A stretch of 64,000 nt of DNA from Kiritimatiellia bacterium (lineage in GTDB: Bacteria; Verrucomicrobiota; Kiritimatiellia; UBA8416; YA12-FULL-48-11), in contig JAQUPZ010000006.1 of the NCBI GenBank assembly GCA_028716365.1, forward strand, positions 333,478 through 397,477, given 5' to 3'. The notes under the pieces are model-generated. The model ran no database searches. It worked only from the letters and a program-made list of their open reading frames with translations, and had not been told where the DNA came from. Position numbers and translations under genes: made by a program. The stretch's first letter is position 1, and every line of letters begins with the position of its first letter. This document shows positions 41,394 to 49,953 of the stretch, piece by piece.

Positions 41394-42263
41394 ATGCTGA
41401 AGAAGATATTTCTCGCCGGCTTGCTGTCAGTATGTACTGCTCATGTGATGGCAGATTACGTAGCCGACCGAAAGGCAGCGGTGGCGCTGGCTGCCGCAGG
41501 CAAACAGCAGGAGGCCATTACTGCATTTGTCAAGATGGCTGAAGGGCCAGCCAGTGATTTTCAGAAATCCGATGCGCACGAACAGGCCTCTCAATGTGCC
41601 ATTAACCTGAAACAATACGATCAGGCCATGGAGATGACGAAAAAGATCCCGCTTCAACCAGTGTCCAAAACATGTCAGATGAGAATCATGATGGCAGAAC
41701 GTAAATGGCAGGAGGTTGTTGACAGGTTCAAGGATGAGGTTATTGACAGTTGGCCCGAAGAAGTGGCCGCTAATGCCTTTCATTACAGGGGTGGAGCTTA
41801 CTACAATCTTAAGGATGGGATCAGAGCGGAAAAAGATTTGAAAAAAGCGGCGGAACTCCTGACCGAGGAAAATGCAAAGGGGCTTGCTTTGATTGCCCTT
41901 GGAGATACATACCGGCACCTCTTGAAAAATGATGATCTTGCCATAGAAACTTATCGCCGGGTGTACAAAACAGCATTTTATAAACAATGTCAGGCAGTCA
42001 TCTCCACTGCCGGCATTTTTCAGCGCCAGAACAAATTGAATGAAGCTGTAATGGAGATGAATAAAATTGACATGAAGAAGGTTCAATCTGGTTATTGGCG
42101 TATCGCAATGTTACAGGCGTGGGGTGGTGTTCTTGGCGGACAGGGAAAGAAGTCGGAAGCCATTGCAAAATACAACGAAGCATTGAGTGTCGATGGAATT
42201 TCATCATGGCAGAAAACCTCATGCGAGAAGTCCGTCAAAGATCTTCAGACCAACGGTAAATAG
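41394..42263 (+). CDS. Secreted TPR-repeat protein
   Basis: 289 residues from the ATG at 41394, with AGGAG eight bases upstream and a signal peptide (KKIFLAGLLSVCTAHVMA). Helical TPR-like units repeat through the protein: RKAAVALAAAGKQQEAITAF, AINLKQYDQAMEMTKKIP, YYNLKDGIRAEKDLKKAAEL and VLGGQGKKSEAIAKYNEAL. It probably acts as an extracytoplasmic scaffold rather than an enzyme. It follows the DUF4838 gene by 22 bases and is likely in its operon; partner proteins are unknown. Confidence 0.8.
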   Translation: MLKKIFLAGLLSVCTAHVMADYVADRKAAVALAAAGKQQEAITAFVKMAEGPASDFQKSDAHEQASQCAINLKQYDQAMEMTKKIPLQPVSKTCQMRIMMAERKWQEVVDRFKDEVIDSWPEEVAANAFHYRGGAYYNLKDGIRAEKDLKKAAELLTEENAKGLALIALGDTYRHLLKNDDLAIETYRRVYKTAFYKQCQAVISTAGIFQRQNKLNEAVMEMNKIDMKKVQSGYWRIAMLQAWGGVLGGQGKKSEAIAKYNEALSVDGISSWQKTSCEKSVKDLQTNGK

Positions 42264-42297
42264 TCAGGCCATAAAGGATTCTATAACAAATCCGAAT

Positions 42298-42518
42298 AGG
42301 GGATTACTATTAGAAAGAAAAATACGTTGATTGATTGTATCTTGAGTTCAGGAGTAAAACGTACAGTTTATTGGTTTTCTTTATTTACCCTTGTTGGCAT
42401 CCTGCGTGCTGAACCGGTTGTACTGGAGGAATGTGATGATGCGGCACTCTGGAAAACCAACCGTGCACTAGCTGCGGTGGCAGTTGTGCCCGATGTGAAA
42501 TACGGTTCGGGTACCATT
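42298..42518 (+). pseudogene. Truncated duplicate of the SGNH gene at 52235-53515
   Basis: The sequence matches the upstream region and first 70 or so codons of the SGNH hydrolase gene at 52235 (shared LIDC.L.SG start, VLEECD.A.LWKTNRA, KYGSG). The ATG region is altered (ACTATTAG instead of ACTATG), so only a TTG at 42327 remains. Similarity ends near 42518 at ..GTACCATT, after which an unrelated tail of about 14 codons reaches a stop. The catalytic SGNH part is missing. It lies directly upstream of a gene that itself ends in an SGNH-like domain. Confidence 0.8.
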
Positions 42519-42561
42519 TCCTCGAGGTGGTTTTATTACTTGAGGTATTACCTGATTTAAA

Positions 42562-45471
42562 ATGAACACGATAAAATCCCTGGAAATTATGGCTGCGCTG
42601 ATTATCTGTATTCTGATAACAGGCTGTCAGATAAACGCAGAGAAAACCTTCCAGCCGGTCCATGAGGAACAGGTAACACCCAATTGGTATGTGGCTCCCT
42701 GCGGTAACGATACGTGGTCGGGCACACTAGCGAAACCAAATGACCAGAACACCGATGGACCGTTCGCCACTATTGAACGTGCCCGCGACGAGATACGCAA
42801 AGTGAAGAAGCAGGGTGGACTATTAAAAGGCGGCGCAGTTGTGGAGATTCTTGGCGGGAGATATGAACTGACCAAACCGGTTGAATTGACGGCTGAGGAC
42901 ACTGGAACTGCAGAGTCACCCATCGTCTATCGAGCCAGACAGGGTGATGATGTCCACATCACAGGAGGACGGATCGTAGCCGGTTGGAAACCCGTGACCG
43001 ATCCCTTAGTCCTCAATCGTCTGAATCCTTCCGCGCGCGGCAAGGTCTTTCAATGCGACCTCAAGTTCCAGGGTATTACGGAATACGGTGACTTGGGTCT
43101 GGATGCGGCCTGGGAACTGCAGGTATGGTTGGCCAAGATCGATGGTCAAGGCGAAGACGCGATGGGCAGTGCCTATGCCAGCGTCGGCAAAAATGTTCGT
43201 CCGCGGATGGAAGTCTTCTTTAACGATAAACCCATGGAAATTTCCCGCTGGCCAAATGAGGATTTCATAAAAATTGAAGAAGTGCTGGGCAAGACCGAGA
43301 TCAATGTCCGCGGTGTAAAAGGCTGCAAGGAGGGGATCTTTGTCTACGAAGGTGATCGGCCCAAACGCTGGGTGGATGAAAAGGACGCGTGGGTCCAGGG
43401 TTACTGGTTTCGCGACTGGGCCGAACAACGTCACAAGATCGAATCAATAGATTTGAATAAACACATTATTTCCGTGATTCCACCGTACCACAACTACGGC
43501 TATCGCAAGGGCCAATGGTTTCGCGGCTTCAACCTCCTGTCCGAGATCGACATGCCTGGTGAGTGGTATGTAGATCGGCAGGCTGGAATACTTTACTTCT
43601 GGCCGCCCGGCGAATTGGACAAAGGACGGGTGGAGGTCTCGATGGCTCCCGCACTGTTCACCATGACCGATACGTCGCATGTCACGATTCGTGGATTGTT
43701 GCTGGAGGCGGCGCGGGGTACGGCGGTCGCCATCAACCGGGGACAACATTGTCGCGTCATCGGCTGCACATTCCGTAATCTGGGAAATCACGCAGTTACA
43801 ATTGTCGACGGGAAAGAGAATGATGTTATCGGATGTGACATGCATGGTATGGGGGGTGGCGGAATCTACCTCATCGGTGGTGACCGGAAGGCGCTCATAC
43901 CGGCGGGCCATTTCGCCGGGAACAACCATATCCATCACTTCGGGCGTTGGGACCGCATGTATCGACCGGGTCTTTTTTTGAGTGGCGTGGGCCTTCGTGC
44001 GTCACACAATCTTATCCACGACGCGCCGCATGCTGCGATCCTCTTCGGTGGTAACGATCATCTGATCGAGTTTAACGAAATCCACAACGTCTGTAACGAA
44101 TCGCATGACTGCGGAGCAATCTACGCAGGCCGCAGTTGGACCCTGCGCGGCCATGTGATTCAATACAACTATCTGCATCATTTGTACGGTAAGGACGGCG
44201 GCCCGTGCAACGGCATCTATCTGGATGACTTGTTTTCGTCTGCCATGGTGCAGGGAAATGTGTTCTACCAGGTTCTGCGGCCCGTATTCCTCGGAGGTGG
44301 ACGGGACAACATCGTTCAAAATAACGTGTTTGTCGATTGTCCCAAGGCGATGCACATTGATGCCCGGGCCCTCGGCTGGTGTGGTCCTCATGCCGACGGC
44401 CGGATCAAGGAAGCACTGGAGAAAGGCACGATCGCCGGGGTTCGTTATAAGGAACCCCCGTTCAGCACGCGTTATCCGCAACTGATCAACTTGCTGGACG
44501 ACGAACCGAAAAAGCCCAAGGGTAATATCGTTCGCCGGAACATCTTCTGGCAGGGCCAGGGTGAAAACCTGCGCCGTGTGGCCGGTGCCGAAGGCATAAA
44601 GGAAACATGGTGGGATGACATCGCTCCCGTGATTCGGTCACTGGTCAAAATCGAGGATAACCTTATCAACGAGGACCCGAAATTTGTAGACATACAGGCC
44701 GGTAATTTCCAGCTTTGTGAGGAATCGCCGGCATGGAAACTTGGCTTCCAGCGGATCCCTGTGGAGAAGATTGGACTTTACCAGGACGAATGCCGGGCGA
44801 GCTGGCCCGTGAAACACCAGGTCCGTTCGGTGAATACCTTGAAAATCCATAAGATCTTGTTTCTGGGGAACAGCATCACCCGGCACGCGCCTTCGCCGGC
44901 CATTGGCTGGTTGGGCGACTGGGGTATGGCGGCCAGCGCGGAGGAAAAAGATTTCGTACATCTCATAACGGGCTCCCTTTCCAAAACCGCGGGAACTGCT
45001 CCCGAAATCATGGTCAAAAACATCGCGGAATTTGAGCGACAATATGCCACCTACGATGTGGACGGAAAGATGAAAGAAATTTTCGAATTCGATGCTGATC
45101 TTATCATCGTGGCCATTGGAGAGAACGTGCCGAATTTGGATTCCGATGACGCCAAGGTTCAGTTCAAGAACAGTCTGATGAAATTGTTGAACGGCTTGAA
45201 GACGGATCATCATCCCGTCATTATCGTACGTAGTTGTTTCTGGCCGAACCAGGCCAAAGATCTGATCCTTAAACAGGCCTGTCAGGAAGTGGGCGGCATG
45301 TTCGTGGATATCGGGCACCTCGGTAAAGATGAATCCAACTATGCCCGTTCGGAACGTAAATTTACGCACAGCGGTGTTGCCGCACATCCGGGCGACAAAG
45401 GGATGCAGGCCATTGCCAGCGCGATTCTTGATACAATTAACAAACAACAGGGAAGGGGAATGGGCAAATGA
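42562..45471 (+). CDS. Beta-helix glycosidase-like lipoprotein (GH141-like) fused to SGNH-like domain
   Basis: 969 residues. A lipoprotein signal (ALIICILITGC) is followed by a right-handed beta-helix region (about 40-740): WYVAPCGNDTWSGTLAKPND and GPFATIERARDEI, as in GH141-type and related beta-helix proteins, then many helix rungs (HNLIHDAPHAAILFGGNDHL; IQYNYLHHLYGKDGGPCNGI). GH141 includes fucosidases and xylanases, so the match is a suggestion only. From about 763 an SGNH-like fold follows: LFLGNSITRH (S771, with N in place of D), IVAIGENVPN, and AAHPGDKGM. The usual Asp three residues before the His (H942) is absent, so esterase activity is uncertain. The stop overlaps the next start in ATGA, showing translational coupling. 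GC content is above that of the genes upstream. Confidence 0.82.
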   Translation: MNTIKSLEIMAALIICILITGCQINAEKTFQPVHEEQVTPNWYVAPCGNDTWSGTLAKPNDQNTDGPFATIERARDEIRKVKKQGGLLKGGAVVEILGGRYELTKPVELTAEDTGTAESPIVYRARQGDDVHITGGRIVAGWKPVTDPLVLNRLNPSARGKVFQCDLKFQGITEYGDLGLDAAWELQVWLAKIDGQGEDAMGSAYASVGKNVRPRMEVFFNDKPMEISRWPNEDFIKIEEVLGKTEINVRGVKGCKEGIFVYEGDRPKRWVDEKDAWVQGYWFRDWAEQRHKIESIDLNKHIISVIPPYHNYGYRKGQWFRGFNLLSEIDMPGEWYVDRQAGILYFWPPGELDKGRVEVSMAPALFTMTDTSHVTIRGLLLEAARGTAVAINRGQHCRVIGCTFRNLGNHAVTIVDGKENDVIGCDMHGMGGGGIYLIGGDRKALIPAGHFAGNNHIHHFGRWDRMYRPGLFLSGVGLRASHNLIHDAPHAAILFGGNDHLIEFNEIHNVCNESHDCGAIYAGRSWTLRGHVIQYNYLHHLYGKDGGPCNGIYLDDLFSSAMVQGNVFYQVLRPVFLGGGRDNIVQNNVFVDCPKAMHIDARALGWCGPHADGRIKEALEKGTIAGVRYKEPPFSTRYPQLINLLDDEPKKPKGNIVRRNIFWQGQGENLRRVAGAEGIKETWWDDIAPVIRSLVKIEDNLINEDPKFVDIQAGNFQLCEESPAWKLGFQRIPVEKIGLYQDECRASWPVKHQVRSVNTLKIHKILFLGNSITRHAPSPAIGWLGDWGMAASAEEKDFVHLITGSLSKTAGTAPEIMVKNIAEFERQYATYDVDGKMKEIFEFDADLIIVAIGENVPNLDSDDAKVQFKNSLMKLLNGLKTDHHPVIIVRSCFWPNQAKDLILKQACQEVGGMFVDIGHLGKDESNYARSERKFTHSGVAAHPGDKGMQAIASAILDTINKQQGRGMGK

Positions 45472-46583
45472 GGAGAGTGAAGGTATGTGCGAAGGCGGTT
45501 CTGTCGGTCGGGTTGCTGGTCCTGGCGGGATGGGTGTGGGACGCCGAGGCTCAAGAGGCGAAGCCCAGCATGAAGCTCGGCGCGTACTATTTCGCTGGAT
45601 GGGCGGGAAAAAGCCAGTTCGATGACGGTAAGCCGGAGAATGCCTGGGCCAAGGGAATGCCGACACATTTCACCCGGAAGCTGGCTACAGAATTCGCGGA
45701 CCGTACGCCGGTTTGGGGATGGCGTGACGACACACCGGAATTGATGGAGCGGCAGATTAATCTAGCAGCCGATCATGGCATTGCGTTTTTCTCATTCTGC
45801 TGGTACTGGCATGACAACAAGGGACCGATCAACGTTAAGGCCATCGATGACGACTCGAAGCATCTGCCGATGCGTCTGTTCATGCAGGCGAAAAATAACG
45901 CGCGTATGGAGTTTTGCCTGCTGGTGGCGAATCACGGCGGGTTTGAAATAGTTGGGCCAGAGGCGTGGAAACAGGCGGCCGACTATTGGATGACTCTGTT
46001 CAAACATCCGCGCTATCTGCGAGTGGAGGGTAAACCACTGCTGGTGATCTTTTCGCCTCGAGGCGCCAACAAAGAGGGGCTGGCCTGCCTGCAGGAAGCG
46101 GCACGCAAGGCGGGGTTCCCAGGTGTGGCGGTCGCATGTTGCGGCAATAGCAAGCTGGAGGACGGCTATTTGTTACGTACTCGCTACAATGCCGTGCCGG
46201 GATGGGGAAAATCGGAAAAGCACCAGTATAAGGAGTTAGTCGAGGCGCATGTGCGGACGTGGAGCGGCACGCCCGAGCAGCGGTGCATCCCCGTGGCGAC
46301 AGTAGGTTGGGACCGGCGTCCTTGGGAAGGACCCGGCGGGCTGGGGCCGAAGGGGTCGCAGGTTTCGTGGTATTTCGAGGGAAAGACTCCCCAGACGTTC
46401 GGTGATTTCCTGCAACACATGGTGCAATGGATGGATGCTAATCCGGAACAGTTGACCAAGGATCGGCTGGCGCTGATCTACGCTTGGAACGAGATAGGCG
46501 AGGGTGGCTGGCTCGTGCCGTGCCGGGCCGACCCGGACGGGGCTTACCTGAAGACTATCCGGCGCGTTGTTCTGGGTAAGTAA
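45468..46583 (+). CDS. WbsX/GH99-like domain secreted protein
   Basis: 371 residues with a signal peptide (about 1-28, AVLSVGLLVLAGWVWDAEAQ). A TIM-barrel domain of the WbsX/GH99-like type follows: LGAYYFAGWAGKSQFDDG, DRTPVWGWRDDTPELMERQI, HGIAFFSFCWYWHDNKGP, and the end motif IYAWNEIGEGGWLVP. This family is related to endo-alpha-mannosidases and glycan-synthesis proteins, with little biochemistry for bacterial secreted forms. The WNEIGEGGW motif supplies likely catalytic acids. It overlaps the upstream fusion gene by four bases (ATGA) and is 53 bases from its paralogue downstream. The DNA is notably GC-rich (44 of 60 bases in 46261-46320). Confidence 0.82.
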   Translation: MRRVKVCAKAVLSVGLLVLAGWVWDAEAQEAKPSMKLGAYYFAGWAGKSQFDDGKPENAWAKGMPTHFTRKLATEFADRTPVWGWRDDTPELMERQINLAADHGIAFFSFCWYWHDNKGPINVKAIDDDSKHLPMRLFMQAKNNARMEFCLLVANHGGFEIVGPEAWKQAADYWMTLFKHPRYLRVEGKPLLVIFSPRGANKEGLACLQEAARKAGFPGVAVACCGNSKLEDGYLLRTRYNAVPGWGKSEKHQYKELVEAHVRTWSGTPEQRCIPVATVGWDRRPWEGPGGLGPKGSQVSWYFEGKTPQTFGDFLQHMVQWMDANPEQLTKDRLALIYAWNEIGEGGWLVPCRADPDGAYLKTIRRVVLGK

Positions 46584-46636
46584 GGAGAACGGATAGGGGC
46601 ATTTTCAAAAACTGTGACGATGGCGAGAGATTTGCG

Positions 46637-47824
46637 ATGAGAGCCAAATATACATTGATATCGATTTGCGGGATGGTTGCGATGGGTATGTTTGCGCTTT
46701 GCGCTGGAGGGGAACACAGCAGGAGTCGACCGCTGGTCGGGGCAATTCGATGGGATGCCTGGTATGGGAGTCTACCGGCATCGGTGCGTCTTCCTGATCC
46801 GGCTCTTCGTCCGGGATTCGATACAGGACGCAAAATCCCGAGCGCGGATCCGGGGAAAGAGGCCCAGCGCGCACTTTCGCCGGAAACATGGCGTTACCGC
46901 TGGCCGTTTTTTACGGTTCTCAATACGGATGGAAGCGCAAAAGAAATCAATGGAAATCTTACGGGAGTCGTCGAGCAGGAAATCGAATACGCTGTCCATG
47001 CCGGGTTGGACTACTGGGCCTTTGATGCGTATCCGGAAGACTGTCCCTTGAGTTACACGCTGAAGACATTCCTGTCCTGCAGGAACCGCGACAAAATCAA
47101 ATTCTGTCTATTTCTTGTGATGAGTTCGGCTTACGGTGGTTTTGCAGAAGACAATGTGTTCCAGGCATATGCGCTGAGGATGATAACGCAGCCGAACTAT
47201 TTGAAAGTTCAGGGAAATCGCCCGGTGATTTATATGGGATTTTTGAACGACCGCCTTGTCGAATTACTCAGTGACGGACGGTGGAAAATTTTTTGCAGTG
47301 AACTGGAAAAGCGCGGACTGGGAAAACCATACCTCGTGATGTGTCACGGTTCCCCGACATCAGCCAAACGGTATTATGACATATTGCAGGGCGACGCAGT
47401 GAGCCAGTATAATGTAGTAGATGGCAAGATGAAAGGTGGATCATTTTCTGAACTGGCAACATACGTGGAAACATTCTGGGATAAATGGGCTGCAACTGGT
47501 GTGCCTGTTATTCCCATTTGCGTTACCGGCTGGGACCGCCGCACGCGTGTGACGAACCCGGTGTCATGGGAAACATTTCATTTGAAAAAGGATGCTTTCG
47601 ATCTTTATTACAAATCAGGTACTCCAGAAGAAATTGCGGCTCACATAGGAAAAGGCGTATCCTGGTTCAATAAGCACCCGGGTGTGAACGGTAATGAATT
47701 GGTGCTTATTTATGCCTGGAACGAGATCGACGAAGGAGGCTGGCTTGTTCCCGTACTGCCTCCGCCTCACGGAGAAGGAACGGCACGGATTGATGCACTC
47801 CGCAAAGTCCTCGTGACACCTTAG
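46637..47824 (+). CDS. WbsX/GH99-like domain secreted protein, paralogue
   Basis: 395 residues with a signal peptide (about 1-26). It shares the family frame of the upstream gene: VGAIRWDAWYGSLPASVRLP at the first strand, EYAVHAGLDYWAFDAYPED, VIPICVTGWDRRTRVTNPVS, and YAWNEIDEGGWLVP near the end. The first strand has AIRWDAW where the two paralogues have YYF.GW, so it belongs to a different subgroup. Together with 45468-46583 it could process two linkages of one glycan. The ribosome site (GCGAGAG) is weak. It ends the coupled run that starts at 42562; a new promoter is likely at 47910. Confidence 0.8.
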   Translation: MRAKYTLISICGMVAMGMFALCAGGEHSRSRPLVGAIRWDAWYGSLPASVRLPDPALRPGFDTGRKIPSADPGKEAQRALSPETWRYRWPFFTVLNTDGSAKEINGNLTGVVEQEIEYAVHAGLDYWAFDAYPEDCPLSYTLKTFLSCRNRDKIKFCLFLVMSSAYGGFAEDNVFQAYALRMITQPNYLKVQGNRPVIYMGFLNDRLVELLSDGRWKIFCSELEKRGLGKPYLVMCHGSPTSAKRYYDILQGDAVSQYNVVDGKMKGGSFSELATYVETFWDKWAATGVPVIPICVTGWDRRTRVTNPVSWETFHLKKDAFDLYYKSGTPEEIAAHIGKGVSWFNKHPGVNGNELVLIYAWNEIDEGGWLVPVLPPPHGEGTARIDALRKVLVTP

Positions 47825-47909
47825 CTTAAAACGCGATCTGAAAGAGAAAGATGATTCGGTGTACGAGCGCATGAGGTGTGGCAATATCTCATAAAATTTT
47901 CCTTGGCCG

Positions 47910-47958
47910 TTGACATACGTTGCATTTCTGATACAGAATTCTCCAACAAAACGAGAAT
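47910..47958 (+). promoter_or_regulatory. Promoter with 21-bp operator-like dyad, copy 1
   Basis: TTGACA (47910-47915), an 18-base spacer and CAGAAT (47934-47939) are followed by a dyad ATTCTC/GAGAAT spanning 47938-47958. The same arrangement, spacing and 21-bp dyad length occur at 49892-49940. It lies 75 bases upstream of the GHL10-like start. Confidence 0.6.
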
Positions 47959-48032
47959 ATGAAATTCATTCATGAACTTTCAGGAAAAGAAGTTTCTTGT
48001 AACCCCGCTTGTTGATCAATAAGGAGTATACC

Positions 48033-49793
48033 ATGAAATCTCGACCTGGTGTCCGGATTGCTTTGATTGTCGGCTTGTTGCCCCTGTTGATTTTTGTGAC
48101 GGAATCCGGGTGCGCATCAAAGCATTCCACTTCCCCGGTCAATACGACACAAGGAGAGCAGAAAATGACAACCTTAGCCGGAGCAAAGGCCATGACCCTT
48201 CCGGCACTTCGTGAGGCACGCAAAAAGCTGGCTTCGCGGCCGCGGCGCATTATCTTCAATAATGACGGCAACGAACCAGTTTACTACTGTGACGTCGCGA
48301 CACCCGAGACGTTACTGGCCTGCCGTACTACACCGCTGCTGGGCTCAATGGTCGACTCCATTTTTTACTGTACTTGGAGTTCCGGGTTCGGCGTGTTCAC
48401 ACATAACACGAAAATCGGCGAGATATTCACGTCCACCGCGAACCCCACCCATCCGGACAATAAAACAGGCGGACTTTCGAAAAACAAGACCGCCGAATTT
48501 ATCAGGCAGGGTACGGACCCGCTCAGGATCATGGTCGATTTCTGCAAGGCAAATCGGATCGAGGCCTTCTGGTCTTTCCGTATGAACGACACCCACGACG
48601 CCTGGGGCAGTTGGTACGGCAATCTACTGTTTCCGCAACTGAAGAAGAATCATCCCGAGTGGCTTGTGTCACCTTTGAAAACTGGTGCTGCGCCCGCTAG
48701 TACCAATGTGAAGGACTATGACCGGTCCAAGCACGGTGGCTGGACCGCCATGGACTTCAACCACCCGGAAGTACGGGACCTGGCGGTCCGGTTCATCGCG
48801 GAGGTGTGTGAAAATTACGACGTTGACGGCATTGAAATGGACTTCCTCCGTCACGCGGTTTATTTCAAGGGGCCGGCATGGGGCACGGACGCCACGGCGG
48901 AAGAACTCGCCAGGCTCACCGATATGGTCCGTCAAGTTCGCAACGCTACCGAACGGATCGGGCTTCAACGCGGCCGGCCAATCCTGGTTGCGATACGCGT
49001 ACCCGATTCGGTCGAATATAGCAAGGCGATGGGTATCGACATTGAGCGCTGGCTGGCCGATGGGCTGGTCGATACCATGGCCGTGTCTGACTACTTCCGG
49101 TTGAATCCCTGGTCGGCGAGTGTCGAGCTTGGACACAAGTACGGAGTTCCGGTTTACGCCTGCCTGAGCGAAACGCGGTTAAGAGACACCGAGGCGGCGA
49201 AAATTCGTTCGGCACCGGCTTGTTACCGGGGCCGTGCGGCTGTGGCCTGGTCCGAGGGTGTTGATGGCATATACATGTTCAACGCTTTCAACCCGCAAAG
49301 TCCGTTATGGCGTGAACTCGGCAACGCTGATGGATTACGCGGACTGGACAAGACCTTCGTTGTCGCGGCGCGCGGCGCACAAGTCATAAACTTCTGGATG
49401 GCCGATGGCGAGAAACGCTTCCTGCGCCGGGCCTATCTCTCGCCCGAACGGCCGCTCCCGCTCGAACCTGGCAAGCCGGCATCAATTGAACTTAGAGTGG
49501 CTGGAATGCCCGTAGCAAATGCCGATCTGGCCCGGCCGGCGATCGCAACGCTGCGTCTGCGGATCGCTGGTGACCCGGGTGCGAATGCCCTGGTTGTCGC
49601 GCTGAACGGCACGCCGCTCACGGGTGCCATCGTGTCCAGTCCCTGGTTGGACTACCCGGTGGCGCTGGAACTTGTAAAAAACGGCCCGAACCGGATCGAG
49701 GTTACCCTCAACCCCGGTAATGTCCCGAAAGCTAAATGGCTCGACGTTGCGTTGCAGGTCAAGGTTTTGCCATCCGTCCGATCCGGTCCATAA
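48033..49793 (+). CDS. GHL10-like glycosidase-type lipoprotein
   Basis: 586 residues from the ATG at 48033, with AAGGAG upstream. A lipoprotein signal ends at TESGC. The core (about 70-430) is a TIM barrel like GHL10/DUF187-type proteins: FWSFRMNDTHDAWGSWYGNL, then WTAMDFNHPEVRDLAVRF and YDVDGIEMDFLRHAVYF, where E and D in GIEMD are probable active-site acids. A beta-sandwich follows (about 470-586, IELRVAGMPVANADLARP). Substrate is unknown. The DNA is GC-rich (40 of 60 bases in 48841-48900), unlike the genes around 41-42 kb. It has its own promoter-operator at 47910-47958, the same type as the next gene. Confidence 0.8.
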   Translation: MKSRPGVRIALIVGLLPLLIFVTESGCASKHSTSPVNTTQGEQKMTTLAGAKAMTLPALREARKKLASRPRRIIFNNDGNEPVYYCDVATPETLLACRTTPLLGSMVDSIFYCTWSSGFGVFTHNTKIGEIFTSTANPTHPDNKTGGLSKNKTAEFIRQGTDPLRIMVDFCKANRIEAFWSFRMNDTHDAWGSWYGNLLFPQLKKNHPEWLVSPLKTGAAPASTNVKDYDRSKHGGWTAMDFNHPEVRDLAVRFIAEVCENYDVDGIEMDFLRHAVYFKGPAWGTDATAEELARLTDMVRQVRNATERIGLQRGRPILVAIRVPDSVEYSKAMGIDIERWLADGLVDTMAVSDYFRLNPWSASVELGHKYGVPVYACLSETRLRDTEAAKIRSAPACYRGRAAVAWSEGVDGIYMFNAFNPQSPLWRELGNADGLRGLDKTFVVAARGAQVINFWMADGEKRFLRRAYLSPERPLPLEPGKPASIELRVAGMPVANADLARPAIATLRLRIAGDPGANALVVALNGTPLTGAIVSSPWLDYPVALELVKNGPNRIEVTLNPGNVPKAKWLDVALQVKVLPSVRSGP

Positions 49794-49891
49794 TGAAGGT
49801 TGGCTTTTCAGTTCCCATATGGTCTTGTGCCTCGTGTGAACAAGGACAATAGGCTGGACTTATGGAATGCACCATAAGAACCCGTTTGCTG

Positions 49892-49940
49892 TTGACTGTT
49901 GCTGAATTCCTGTGACAGAATTTTCACACAAGGTGAAAAT
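49892..49940 (+). promoter_or_regulatory. Promoter with 21-bp operator-like dyad, copy 2
   Basis: TTGACT (49892-49897), an 18-base spacer and CAGAAT (49916-49921), then a perfect dyad ATTTTCAC/GTGAAAAT at 49920-49940 with a 5-base spacer. It aligns base for base in layout with 47910-47958, although the dyad arms differ. Confidence 0.6.
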
Positions 49941-49953
49941 ATGCGGATTACTC

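Noticed and set aside
41427..42086. 219-codon minus-strand open frame
   Set aside because: Antisense to the TPR protein, whose signal peptide, ribosome site and repeats are clear.
44638..45666. 342-codon minus-strand open frame
   Set aside because: It overlaps the end of the beta-helix/SGNH fusion and the start of the next gene, both well supported by motifs and ATGA coupling; GC-rich codon bias opens the antisense frame.
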